DNA from: Pyxidicoccus sp. MSG2
GTDB lineage: Bacteria > Myxococcota > Myxococcia > Myxococcales > Myxococcaceae
Direction of reading: 5' to 3'
Assembly: GCF_026626705.1 (NCBI RefSeq)
Contig: NZ_JAPNKC010000001.1
Coordinates: 10,130,001-10,194,000 of the forward strand
Length of the DNA stretch: 64,000 bases
A program made the translations under genes and the position numbers. Of the stretch, positions 22,294 through 32,064 are shown one piece after another; the stretch's first letter is position 1, and each line of letters begins with the position of its first letter. The notes beneath the pieces are model-generated. The model searched no databases. It saw only the letters and a list, made by a program, of their open reading frames with translations, and was not told the DNA's origin.

Positions 22294-23466
22294 TCAGAAC
22301 GTGTATTCCCCCCCGACAGTGAAGAGCCCGGAGCGGACCCGGGAGGCCTCCCCGCCCTCCACGGCCTCCAGGCGGTCCTGCTGCAATGCCACCGAGGCCC
22401 ACACCCGCGCCATCTCTCCCAGGCGCACCGTCCAGCGGGTGGCCAGCACGTGGGACAGGCCCTCGCCGGACACGTACCGCGTGAAGGCGTAGGACAGCTG
22501 CCCCCGGACAGCCCGGCCGGGGCGCCAGGTGACGGAGGGCTTGAGGTCGAAGAGTGAGGGGGCGGTGGGGATGCCCGTGGTGGCGTTGAGGTCCGACACC
22601 CGCTGCGCCACCCCGGAGCCCAGGTCGCGGTTGATGCGCGTGCTCAGGCCCAGCAGGGCGCGGCGGGCCTCGAGGGCGTTCTCGAAGCGGCGCGTGAGCT
22701 CCACCGTCTCCGCCTCGGTGAACTGGCCGGCGGTGAGCGGATCCTCGCTGTAGAGGGTGAGGCCGGCGCGCAGGCCCACCTCCCAGTGTGTCCCCAGCAT
22801 CAGCCGGCCGCCCACGGAGGGCCGGGCCACCCAGAGCAGGTCCTCCCGGGCGTAGCGCAGGGTGGTGCCGTTGCGGGTGGGGACGACGATTTCGCGGCTC
22901 AGCGGGTAGCGGGTGAGGGACAGGCCCGCGTCCAGGCCGTACTCCACGTCGGAGAAACCCGCCGAGTCGTACGCCGCGGACAGGAGCAGCGCCTGGCTGG
23001 AGTAGCCGGTGCGCGCGTCCACGGAGGGCAGGTTGAGCCTCGGCCGCTCGGGGGCCAGCGCGGTGAGCGTGCTCTTGGGCAGGCCCACGCTCGCCGTGGC
23101 GGCCACCAGCCAGTGCTCGCCCAGCACGTGGTCCACGCCGAGGGAGAGCTGGTGCGTGGCCGAGGTGCCGGACTCGGGCCGGGCGGCGGTGTAGCCCAGC
23201 GTGAGGAAGGTGGTCTCCTTGTACAGCGCCATGTCGCCCAGGAGACTCCAGGCGCGGTAGTCGCGGCCGGCGCTGACCTCGAGGGTGGCGGTGATGCGCC
23301 GGCCCGACTCCGAGCCCGTTTCCGAACCCGGCTCCGAGCCCGCTTCCGAGCCCGCTTCCGCGCCCGCGGGCCGCGCCGCCAGCACCGAGGCGAGGAGCGC
23401 GAGCACGGCGAGGCTCCGCCCGGGCCGGCGCGGCGCGTGGAGCACGGCAGTGGATTCCCCCTGCAT
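22294..23466 (-). CDS. Outer-membrane beta-barrel protein with GSE repeat
   Basis: 390 residues. ATG 23466 begins a signal peptide (LLASVLAARPAGAEAG). Next comes a short tandem repeat of GSE-type units (GSEAGSEPGSETGSESG) encoded by about five 12-bp copies near 23311-23370. The remainder is a large predicted barrel with many short strands, ending VGGEYTF with the terminal Phe. First gene of the three-gene surface cluster. The frame stays open far upstream, but only this start gives an export signal. Confidence 0.75.
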   Translation of the reverse strand: MQGESTAVLHAPRRPGRSLAVLALLASVLAARPAGAEAGSEAGSEPGSETGSESGRRITATLEVSAGRDYRAWSLLGDMALYKETTFLTLGYTAARPESGTSATHQLSLGVDHVLGEHWLVAATASVGLPKSTLTALAPERPRLNLPSVDARTGYSSQALLLSAAYDSAGFSDVEYGLDAGLSLTRYPLSREIVVPTRNGTTLRYAREDLLWVARPSVGGRLMLGTHWEVGLRAGLTLYSEDPLTAGQFTEAETVELTRRFENALEARRALLGLSTRINRDLGSGVAQRVSDLNATTGIPTAPSLFDLKPSVTWRPGRAVRGQLSYAFTRYVSGEGLSHVLATRWTVRLGEMARVWASVALQQDRLEAVEGGEASRVRSGLFTVGGEYTF

Positions 23467-23656
23467 GGGAGCAGCAACACGCGGCCGCCCCCGAAGTTGC
23501 GGGCCGGCCGGGCGGGCACTGGGAGCGTCAGGAATCGCCCCAGAATCCGACCGTTTGAGAGGAGTCAGGTGTGCGCGGATTCCTTGACGCATCGTTTCCA
23601 CGATCCGTATGGTGCCGCGCTTTCCCTCACTACGAAACCAGCAGGCGGTCCTGTCC

Positions 23657-25474
<1,818 letters not shown>

Positions 25475-25486
25475 CAGTCCCGTGGG

Positions 25487-25510
25487 AGCCGGGCGCGCGT
25501 GCGCCCGGCT
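25487..25510 (+). terminator. Hairpin downstream of aspS
   Basis: Perfect 10-bp stem agccgggcgc/gcgcccggct with a gcgt loop, 12 bp after the aspS stop. No T-run. It may also serve the convergent MocR gene. Confidence 0.6.
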
Positions 25511-25576
25511 TCGACGCGAGCCCGTGCCGCGCCTTCCGCTGATGGGCGTTGCACGCAGGCTGCTCGGAGCCTGCCT

Positions 25577-26980
25577 TCAGACGATGGATGCGAGCGGTTC
25601 CGGCCCGCCCTCCAGCGTCTCGCGCAGCCTGCGCAGGCCCTTCTCCAGCGAGGCGCGGGTGCGCGGTGCTCCCAGGCACACGCGCACCGCGGCCGGCGCG
25701 GTGGCCGGGCCCACGGTGAACACTTCCGCGGGCGTGACGGACACTCCCCGCCGCCGGGCCTGCGCGGTGAAGGACTCCGCGCGCCAGCCGGCCGGGAGCT
25801 TCAGCCAGAGGTGGTAGGTGGGTGCTCGCGGCGCTTTCGGCAGCAGGTCTCCGAGCACCTCGCGCGCCAGCTCCAGCCGCTCCTGGGCTTCTCGGCGGCG
25901 GCGCACCACCAGCTCGTCGGCGGTGCCGTCGTTCACCCAGCGGGCGGCGACCTCCGCCATCAGCGGCGGTGTCATCCTCACGGCCAGGGCTGCTTCCTCC
26001 GCGAGCCGCTCCGTGCCCGCCTCGGAAGGTGCCGCGAGGTAGCCGATGCGCAGCCCCGGCGCGAGCAGCTTGGATACGCCGCCGATGAACCAGCCGGACT
26101 CCGGCACCAGCGTGCTCAGCGGGGGAGGGCACTTGTCGAGCAGCAGCCCGTAGGCGTCGTCCTCCACCACCGTGAGCCCGTGCTTGCGCACCACCGCGGC
26201 GATGCGGCGACGGCGCTCCTCGGACATCACCGTGCCCGTGGGGTTCTGGAGGTTGGGCACGCAGAAGAGGACCTTTGCGCCGGTGCGGCACGCGGCCTCC
26301 AGGGCGTCCGGCTTGAGGCCATGCTCGTCCAGGGCCACGCCGTGCAGCCGCAGGTGCAGCCGGCTCGCGAGCACCTTCAGGCCCGGGTACGTGAGGGCCT
26401 CCGCGAGCACCGTGTCCCCCGGGCGCGTGAGGGCCGTGAGCGCCACCTCCATGGCGTGCTGTCCTCCCGAGCACACCACCACCTGCTCCGGGGACACCTC
26501 CAGGCCGAAGCGGGACAGCCACTTCGCGCCGGCCTCACGGTGCGCGAGCAGCCCCGCGTGGGGCTGGTAGTCGAGCAGCTCGGACAGGCGCGGGGAGCGC
26601 TGCAGGGCGTCCAGTGTCTTGCGCAGCGCGGTGCCCGCCGGGTCTCCCGGAGGCGTCGCCGGCCAGTTGAGGCCCAGCTCCACCAGCGCGTCGTCTCCTG
26701 TGTCCGGTGCCGGAGTGGGGAGGTGGCGGGGCGCGTCCCGGTGGCGCACGAAGGTGCCCCGGCCTACCTCGCCGCCGATGAGTCCCCGGCGCTCGGCCTC
26801 CGCGTAGGCGCGGGTCACCGTGCCCACCGTCACGCCGACCTTCTCCGCCAGCTCGCGGTGCGTGGGCAGGCGCGTACCCGGTGCGAGCCGTCCCTCGTCG
26901 ATGTCCGCGGCCAGCGCATCCGCGATGACCCGGTACAGCGGGCCGTCCCGGCCCCGGAGCTGCGGCGTCCAGCTTGTCAT
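25577..26980 (-). CDS. MocR/PdxR-type transcription regulator (GntR HTH + aminotransferase fold)
   Basis: 467 residues. Winged HTH of GntR type at about 15-75 (GTRLPTHRELAEKVGVTVGTV) fused to a fold-type I aminotransferase domain. The PLP lysine is in GGVSKLLAPGLRIGYL. Such proteins sense PLP or PLP adducts and bind near their own divergent promoter. It is divergent from the PhzF-family gene with a 132-bp gap, so that gene is the obvious candidate target. A true aminotransferase activity is less likely but not excluded. Confidence 0.92.
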   Translation of the reverse strand: MTSWTPQLRGRDGPLYRVIADALAADIDEGRLAPGTRLPTHRELAEKVGVTVGTVTRAYAEAERRGLIGGEVGRGTFVRHRDAPRHLPTPAPDTGDDALVELGLNWPATPPGDPAGTALRKTLDALQRSPRLSELLDYQPHAGLLAHREAGAKWLSRFGLEVSPEQVVVCSGGQHAMEVALTALTRPGDTVLAEALTYPGLKVLASRLHLRLHGVALDEHGLKPDALEAACRTGAKVLFCVPNLQNPTGTVMSEERRRRIAAVVRKHGLTVVEDDAYGLLLDKCPPPLSTLVPESGWFIGGVSKLLAPGLRIGYLAAPSEAGTERLAEEAALAVRMTPPLMAEVAARWVNDGTADELVVRRRREAQERLELAREVLGDLLPKAPRAPTYHLWLKLPAGWRAESFTAQARRRGVSVTPAEVFTVGPATAPAAVRVCLGAPRTRASLEKGLRRLRETLEGGPEPLASIV

Positions 26981-27049
26981 GGTGACAATTCATACGGTTG
27001 ACGGGTGGCTGCGCGCAATGCATCCATTGTGTCGATTCTGGCTGGAACA

Positions 27050-27061
27050 TGTATCGGTACA
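27050..27061. promoter_or_regulatory. Palindrome and repeats in the mocR-phzF divergent promoter
   Basis: TGTATCGGTACA (27050-27061) is a near-perfect palindrome. The gap also holds CAATG/CATTG (27016-27029) and two copies of a direct repeat, gtgacaattc (26982-26991) and ggtacaattc (27056-27065). They are candidate operators for the MocR protein; no binding is known. Confidence 0.4.
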
Positions 27062-27112
27062 ATTCGCGCGGGGGCGGTGCTCCGTCCGCCGCGCCAGGGA
27101 GAGGTGCACGCC

Positions 27113-28000
27113 ATGCAGGTGACCATCGTCGATGCCTTCACGAAGACGCCGGGGGAGGGCAACCGTGCCGGCGTGGTGCTGGACGCGGCCGGGCTGGACG
27201 CGGAGGCCATGCAGCGCATCGCTGCCGTGGTGGGGGCGTCCGAGACGGCCTTCCTGGTCGCGCCGCCAGCAGAGGGGGTCGTCCGCCTGCGCTACTTCGC
27301 GCCCGCGACGGAGATTCCCTTCTGCGGCCACGCCACCGTCGCCACGTTCCACCTGCTGGCCGAGCGCGGACTGCTGAAGTCTCCAGGCACGTACCGGCTG
27401 GAGTGCGCGGCGGGCCCCCTGGACGTCGAGCTGGAGTCCCTGGAGATGCGCGGGGCGCGGGCATGGATTGTCACGCCTCGCCAGCCGTGGGTGGAGAGCC
27501 CGGTGCCTCTGGAGACGGTGATGCAACTCCTGGGCGGGACGGTGGAGATGGTGGACCGCTCGTTGCCGGTGCTGCGCACCGGGTACCGGTTGGTGGTTCC
27601 GATGCGACGCCGTGAGGACGTATGGAACCTGTCGCCACAGTCCCGGGCTCTTGCGGAGGTCCTGCGACCGCAGGGCCTGAACGGTGTGTACGTGTTCACC
27701 CGCGAGACGAAGGACGCCAGCAGCGTGGCGCATTCGCGCTACTTCCCACCCGTGATTGGCGTGGCGGAGGACCCGGTGACGGGTGCCGCGGCCGGGCCGC
27801 TCGGGATGTACCTGGCGACGCAGGGGGTGCTGGCGCTGCCGGTCGAGGGCGGCACGGTGCGAGCGCGCATCGAGCAGGGGGATGCCATCGGCAAGCCGGG
27901 GCGCATCGAGGTGGAGGTCACCGGCCGGGCGGGAGCGCCCGAGCGGGCACGGATTGGCGGCGTGGCGGTGACGGTCTTCGAGGGCACGCTGCGGGCCTGA
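27113..28000 (+). CDS. PhzF-family isomerase/epimerase-like protein
   Basis: 295 residues with two halves of the diaminopimelate-epimerase fold. The conserved VDAFTKTPGEGNRAGVVL start, the ASETAFL Glu (catalytic in PhzF), FCGHATVA and DPVTGAAAGPLG segments are all present. Members isomerise small ring or amino-acid-like compounds; the substrate here is unknown. ATG 27113 is chosen because it is the first residue of the fold and AGGGAGAGG lies just upstream. Divergent from the MocR gene. Confidence 0.9.
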   Translation: MQVTIVDAFTKTPGEGNRAGVVLDAAGLDAEAMQRIAAVVGASETAFLVAPPAEGVVRLRYFAPATEIPFCGHATVATFHLLAERGLLKSPGTYRLECAAGPLDVELESLEMRGARAWIVTPRQPWVESPVPLETVMQLLGGTVEMVDRSLPVLRTGYRLVVPMRRREDVWNLSPQSRALAEVLRPQGLNGVYVFTRETKDASSVAHSRYFPPVIGVAEDPVTGAAAGPLGMYLATQGVLALPVEGGTVRARIEQGDAIGKPGRIEVEVTGRAGAPERARIGGVAVTVFEGTLRA

Positions 28001-28048
28001 TTCAGGACGTCCTGGGAATCGAGCGGCGGCCGGGCTGTTCCGGGGCGC

Positions 28049-28900
28049 ATGAGAGCGACTCGTTGGCTCCTGGCCGCCGTGCTCCTGGGGACCGGGGCCT
28101 GCCGTACCGCGCAACCGGATGCCCCGGCCCGGGACGCGCAGGCCACCGCCGTGACGTGTGAGCTTCCCGCTTCACCTTCCGAGCTCATCCCCCTGTCGGA
28201 GGACCCGTACCCGGGCGAATTGCACGAGGTCTTCGACGTGCCGGATGTCCCGGAGTGGTGGGCTCCGGCGCCGCCCGAGGCCGAGCGTGAGCGCTACCGC
28301 ACGGCCCTGGGGGCACGGCTCGGGGAGCAGGCCCTGGGGCACCGCGCCCTGCTGGAGCGCGTCCATGCCACGCATGCGGCCCTGGTGGGCACGCCGATGG
28401 GGCGCGAGTCGGAGAACACCTCGCGCGTCCTCGCGGGGACGGCGGGCCAGGTGGGGCCCGTCTCCTGCCTGGAGTGGAGCCTCTTCCAGCATCAGGCCCG
28501 GCGCTTCCCGATGATTGAGCGCCCCACCGAGTTCGGCGCCTACGTGCTGCGCGGCCACGGCCGGATTCGCGTCTACCTCTCGGGCGCGGACCGCATCGGC
28601 GGGCGGCTGTACAGCGGCGTGCGGGACAGGGTGATGGCGGATGTCGCGCGGGGCTTCGCGCCCGTGGCGCACGTGCACAACCATCCGTTCATGTTCGACC
28701 GGAAGCCCGGAGACCGCATGTGGACCACGCCCGAGACGGTGAACGACGTCGGCGGAGGCGTGGCCCCCAGCCTCACTGACGTGCAGGCGTACCGCCGCAT
28801 GCGCGAGGCCTTCGGGCTCCAGGGGGCGTGGGTGACCAACGGGCTCGACACCGGCCGCTACTCCTCCGAGGACTTCGACCGGCTCTCCGCGTGGGATTGA
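28049..28900 (+). CDS. Lipoprotein with a JAMM/RadC-like metal-binding signature
   Basis: 283 residues; lipoprotein signal with Cys18 (GTGAC). The C-terminal half has Glu161 in EFGAYVLRG, then HVHNHPF (His210, His212, Pro213) and PSLTD (Ser241, Asp244). This is the set and order of the JAMM/MPN+ metalloprotease motif (E...HxHP...SxxD) and the HNHP wording is that of RadC. The His-to-Asp spacing is about 30 residues instead of the usual 10-13, so an insertion must be assumed. Annotators would call it hypothetical. The last 43 bp overlap the convergent AraC-type gene. Confidence 0.72.
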   Translation: MRATRWLLAAVLLGTGACRTAQPDAPARDAQATAVTCELPASPSELIPLSEDPYPGELHEVFDVPDVPEWWAPAPPEAERERYRTALGARLGEQALGHRALLERVHATHAALVGTPMGRESENTSRVLAGTAGQVGPVSCLEWSLFQHQARRFPMIERPTEFGAYVLRGHGRIRVYLSGADRIGGRLYSGVRDRVMADVARGFAPVAHVHNHPFMFDRKPGDRMWTTPETVNDVGGGVAPSLTDVQAYRRMREAFGLQGAWVTNGLDTGRYSSEDFDRLSAWD

Positions 28901-29685
28901 CGCGCTCCCTGGGGACCTCCGGGGATGGCCACGAGCTGCCGGTACTGGCGCGGGCTCAGGCCCGTCACCTGCTTGAACTGGCGTGACAGCGCGCTCTGGT
29001 CGCAGAACCCCACCGCCAGGGAGATGGCGGCGATGGACTGCTCCGAGCCCACCAGCCGCTCCGCCGCCGCGTCGATGCGCGTCTTCATGATGAACTGCCC
29101 GGCGGAGAGCTGGAAGATGCGCCGCATCCGTCGCTCGAACTGCGCGGCGGACATCCCAGACCTCCGCGCCAGCGCGTCGATACGCAGCCGCTCCCCGTAG
29201 TGCGCCTGGATGTGGTCGATGGTCGCCGCGAAGCGCTCATCCACGCGCCCGGCACGCCCGGGTTCGTGCACGTCCCTGGACAGGCAGGCGAGTCCCATCA
29301 CCGCCCCCGCGGCGTCGAACAGCGGCACCTTGCTTGTCAGGCACCAGCCCGGCTTCCGGTTGTTGAAGAGCGTCAGGTCCAGGTTGTCCACCAGGGCGCG
29401 CCCCGTCCGGAACACCCGCTGGTCCTGCCGTACGTAGCGGTCCGCCATGTGACGGGGGAACAGGTCATGCGCCGTGCGGCCCACCGCCGCCGCCTTGCTG
29501 TCCAGGCCGCAGCGCTCCGCGCAGGCCTCGCTGATGCACACGTACCGCCCTCGGGTGTCCTTCACCGAGAAGACGATGTCCGGCACCCGGTCGAACAGCG
29601 CCTCCGCGAAGAGCGGATTCGCCACCTTCCCCATGAAGTCCGCCCGCCATTGCTCCAGGTCCGCGCGTGCCTTGGTGGTTTCCAT
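28858..29685 (-). CDS. PAS-AraC transcription regulator
   Basis: 275 residues. A PAS fold (about 20-130, FDRVPDIVFSVKDTRGRYVCISEA) precedes an AraC-type double HTH (about 150-255, with AISLAVGFCDQSALSRQFKQ and LSPRQYR). PAS replaces the usual arabinose-like cupin, so it may sense a small ligand, redox state or another signal. ATG 29685 is used because GAGGG is five bases upstream. Its 5' end faces the collagenase gene across a 100-bp gap, which makes that gene, and perhaps the hydroxyproline operon, likely targets. Its 3' end overlaps the lipoprotein gene antisense. Confidence 0.9.
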   Translation of the reverse strand: METTKARADLEQWRADFMGKVANPLFAEALFDRVPDIVFSVKDTRGRYVCISEACAERCGLDSKAAAVGRTAHDLFPRHMADRYVRQDQRVFRTGRALVDNLDLTLFNNRKPGWCLTSKVPLFDAAGAVMGLACLSRDVHEPGRAGRVDERFAATIDHIQAHYGERLRIDALARRSGMSAAQFERRMRRIFQLSAGQFIMKTRIDAAAERLVGSEQSIAAISLAVGFCDQSALSRQFKQVTGLSPRQYRQLVAIPGGPQGARQSHAESRSKSSEE

Positions 29686-29785
29686 ACGCCCTCGCAAGGG
29701 AAAGACACAAGAATCACAGTTGTGCTCAAGACTACCTTGATTACCGCGTGAAACCCCACGCATCCCAGTCGAGGAGCACGAAGCC

Positions 29786-32014
29786 ATGAGCCGTCCATTC
29801 ACGGATGGGTATCGCTGTCACATCGCCCTCGCAGTCTGTCTCACCCTGTTCGGAGCCGGCGCCTCCGCCCGCCCCGGTGGCCCCGCTCCCGCCGAAGCCC
29901 TGAAGACACACGGAATCGACCATCCCCACCAGCGAATCCGAACCGACGAGCGCCCGCCGGATGTCTCGCCGGAGCGACTGCGGGAGTCCCTCGTGCCGCG
30001 CGCCCCTGCACGGGCGCAGCTCGCCGCCTGCGACACGGCGGCTTTTGCCTCCGCCAGTGGCAGTGCGCTCGTCACCCTGGTGAAGGGCTCCACGCAGGAG
30101 TGTGTCAACACGTTGTTCAGTGTCACGGGCACCCTCGCGGCCCAGGTGTTCGTCGAGAGCAAGATGGTCACCATCGCCAACGCGCTCACCACGAACGCGC
30201 AGGCCTACACGGGAAGCAACACCGGCGGGACTCTCCAGCTCATCCTCTTCCTTCGCGCCGGCTACTACGTGCAGTTCTACAGCCCGGACGTCGTGGGCAG
30301 CTACGGCACGGCGCTGAAGAACGCCATCCGCCCGGCCCTGGCCGCCTTCGTGGCCAATAGCCACTTCACCGACGTCAATGACAGTCATGGCAGCGTGCTG
30401 CGCGAGTTCGTCACCCTCATCGACAGCGCGGGTGAGAATGCCCTCCATCTGGGCACCTTCCAGGGGCTGCTCAACCGCTTCAACGACACGGCGCTGTCCT
30501 ACTGGTACATGCGCAGCGCGACCAACAACGTGTTCGTTGGCCTGTTTCGCGGCCACTACAACGCGGACTTCGTGGCGGCGGTGAACAGTGACACCTCCAT
30601 TGTCGACACGCTGAGCAGTTTCGTGAGCCGGAACGAGCACCTGCTGGGCACCGACAACCAATTCCTCACCGTCAACGCCGCACGCGAGCTGTCCCGCTTC
30701 CTGCAATACACCGGCGCGCTGCTGGACAAGACCCGGCCCCGGGTGAAGGCGCTCATCACCAGCCACGCCATGACGGGGCCGGGCGCGGGCGTCTGGGTGG
30801 GCGCGGCGGAGATGGCGGACTACTACGACGGCGCCAACTGCGCGTACTACGGCATCTGCGACTTCCGGCGCACGCTGGAGCAGGCCGTGCTCAAGGTGTC
30901 CTACTCCTGTGGCGCCAGCCTGCGCATGCGCGCCCAGGACATGACGGCCTCGCAGTTGAGCCAGAGCTGCGGCCAGCTCGCGACGCAGGAGACGTACTTC
31001 CACGACAAGCTGAAGACGAACCGCGTGCCCGTGGCCAGCGACGGCAATACGGCCCTGGAGATGGTCATCTTCGACAGCAGCCTGGACTACCAGACCTATG
31101 CCGGGGCGCTGTTCGGCATCGATACCAACAACGGGGGCATGTACCTGGAGGGAGACCCCGCCGCCTCGGGCAACCAGGCCCGGTTCATCGCGTACGAGGC
31201 GGAGTGGCTGCGGCCCGCCTTTGAAATCTGGAACCTGCGGCACGAGTACGTCCACTACCTGGACGGCCGCTTCGACATGAAGGGCGACTTCGGCGCCAGC
31301 ACCAGCCAGCCCACCATCTGGTGGATTGAAGGCCTGGCCGAGTACGTCTCCAAGAAGAACGACAACACCCAGGCCGTGTCGCTCGGCACGAGCAAGAGCT
31401 TCCAGCTCAGCCAGGTGTTCCGCAACGACTACAACAGCGGCACGGACCGCGTGTACTCCTGGGGCTACCTGGCCGTGCGCTTCATGTTCGAGCGTCACTC
31501 GGACCAGGTGGACACCATGCTCGGCCACTTCCGCACGGGCAACTACACGGCCTACCGCCAGTACCTGGACGGGATTGCCACCACGCGCGACGGGGAGTTC
31601 CACCAGTGGATTGACTGCGTGGCCACCGCGACCGACCCGAGCACCTGTGTCAATCCCGGTCCTGGCCCTGGCACGCCGCCCTGCACGGACTCCGACGTCC
31701 GGATCCTGGGCAACGGCTGCTACCGGGACAACCTGGCCTCCACCTACGAGCTGTACTTCTACCTCTGGGTGCCCTCCGGCGCGCGCAACCTGCGCGTCCA
31801 GATGAGCGGGGGCACGGGCAACGCGGACCTGTACACCCGCGCCAACCAGTGGCCGACCCTGACGGTGTACGACGCCCGGCCCTATCTGCCCGGCAACGAC
31901 GAGACGGCGGTCATCTCCAGCCCGGCGACCGGCACCTGGCACTACCTGATAGTCAAGGCCCGCGCCCCCTACGCGGGCGTGAGGCTGGAGGCCCGCTTCG
32001 ACACGGGGCCCTGA
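29786..32014 (+). CDS. Secreted M9-type collagenase
   Basis: 742 residues. Signal peptide (ALAVCLTLFGAGASA), a propeptide-like region, an M9N-type activator domain (about 80-380), then a catalytic domain with HEYVH at 486-490 and Glu515 in WWIEGLAEY, the gluzincin arrangement of bacterial collagenases (M9). The tail (about 635-742) is a bacterial pre-peptidase C-terminal (PPC) domain, which often binds substrate or is removed on maturation; a Gly-Pro linker (NPGPGPGT) precedes it. Divergent from the PAS-AraC gene and convergent with the hydroxyproline operon. Confidence 0.9.
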   Translation: MSRPFTDGYRCHIALAVCLTLFGAGASARPGGPAPAEALKTHGIDHPHQRIRTDERPPDVSPERLRESLVPRAPARAQLAACDTAAFASASGSALVTLVKGSTQECVNTLFSVTGTLAAQVFVESKMVTIANALTTNAQAYTGSNTGGTLQLILFLRAGYYVQFYSPDVVGSYGTALKNAIRPALAAFVANSHFTDVNDSHGSVLREFVTLIDSAGENALHLGTFQGLLNRFNDTALSYWYMRSATNNVFVGLFRGHYNADFVAAVNSDTSIVDTLSSFVSRNEHLLGTDNQFLTVNAARELSRFLQYTGALLDKTRPRVKALITSHAMTGPGAGVWVGAAEMADYYDGANCAYYGICDFRRTLEQAVLKVSYSCGASLRMRAQDMTASQLSQSCGQLATQETYFHDKLKTNRVPVASDGNTALEMVIFDSSLDYQTYAGALFGIDTNNGGMYLEGDPAASGNQARFIAYEAEWLRPAFEIWNLRHEYVHYLDGRFDMKGDFGASTSQPTIWWIEGLAEYVSKKNDNTQAVSLGTSKSFQLSQVFRNDYNSGTDRVYSWGYLAVRFMFERHSDQVDTMLGHFRTGNYTAYRQYLDGIATTRDGEFHQWIDCVATATDPSTCVNPGPGPGTPPCTDSDVRILGNGCYRDNLASTYELYFYLWVPSGARNLRVQMSGGTGNADLYTRANQWPTLTVYDARPYLPGNDETAVISSPATGTWHYLIVKARAPYAGVRLEARFDTGP

Positions 32015-32031
32015 CCCAGGGCAGGAGCGGG

Positions 32032-32064
32032 GCATCCCGGGGGCCACCGCGCCACCCGGGATGC
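32032..32064. terminator. Bidirectional hairpin between collagenase and ALDH genes
   Basis: Perfect 10-bp stem gcatcccggg/cccgggatgc with a 13-base loop exactly between two convergent stop codons. Confidence 0.65.
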
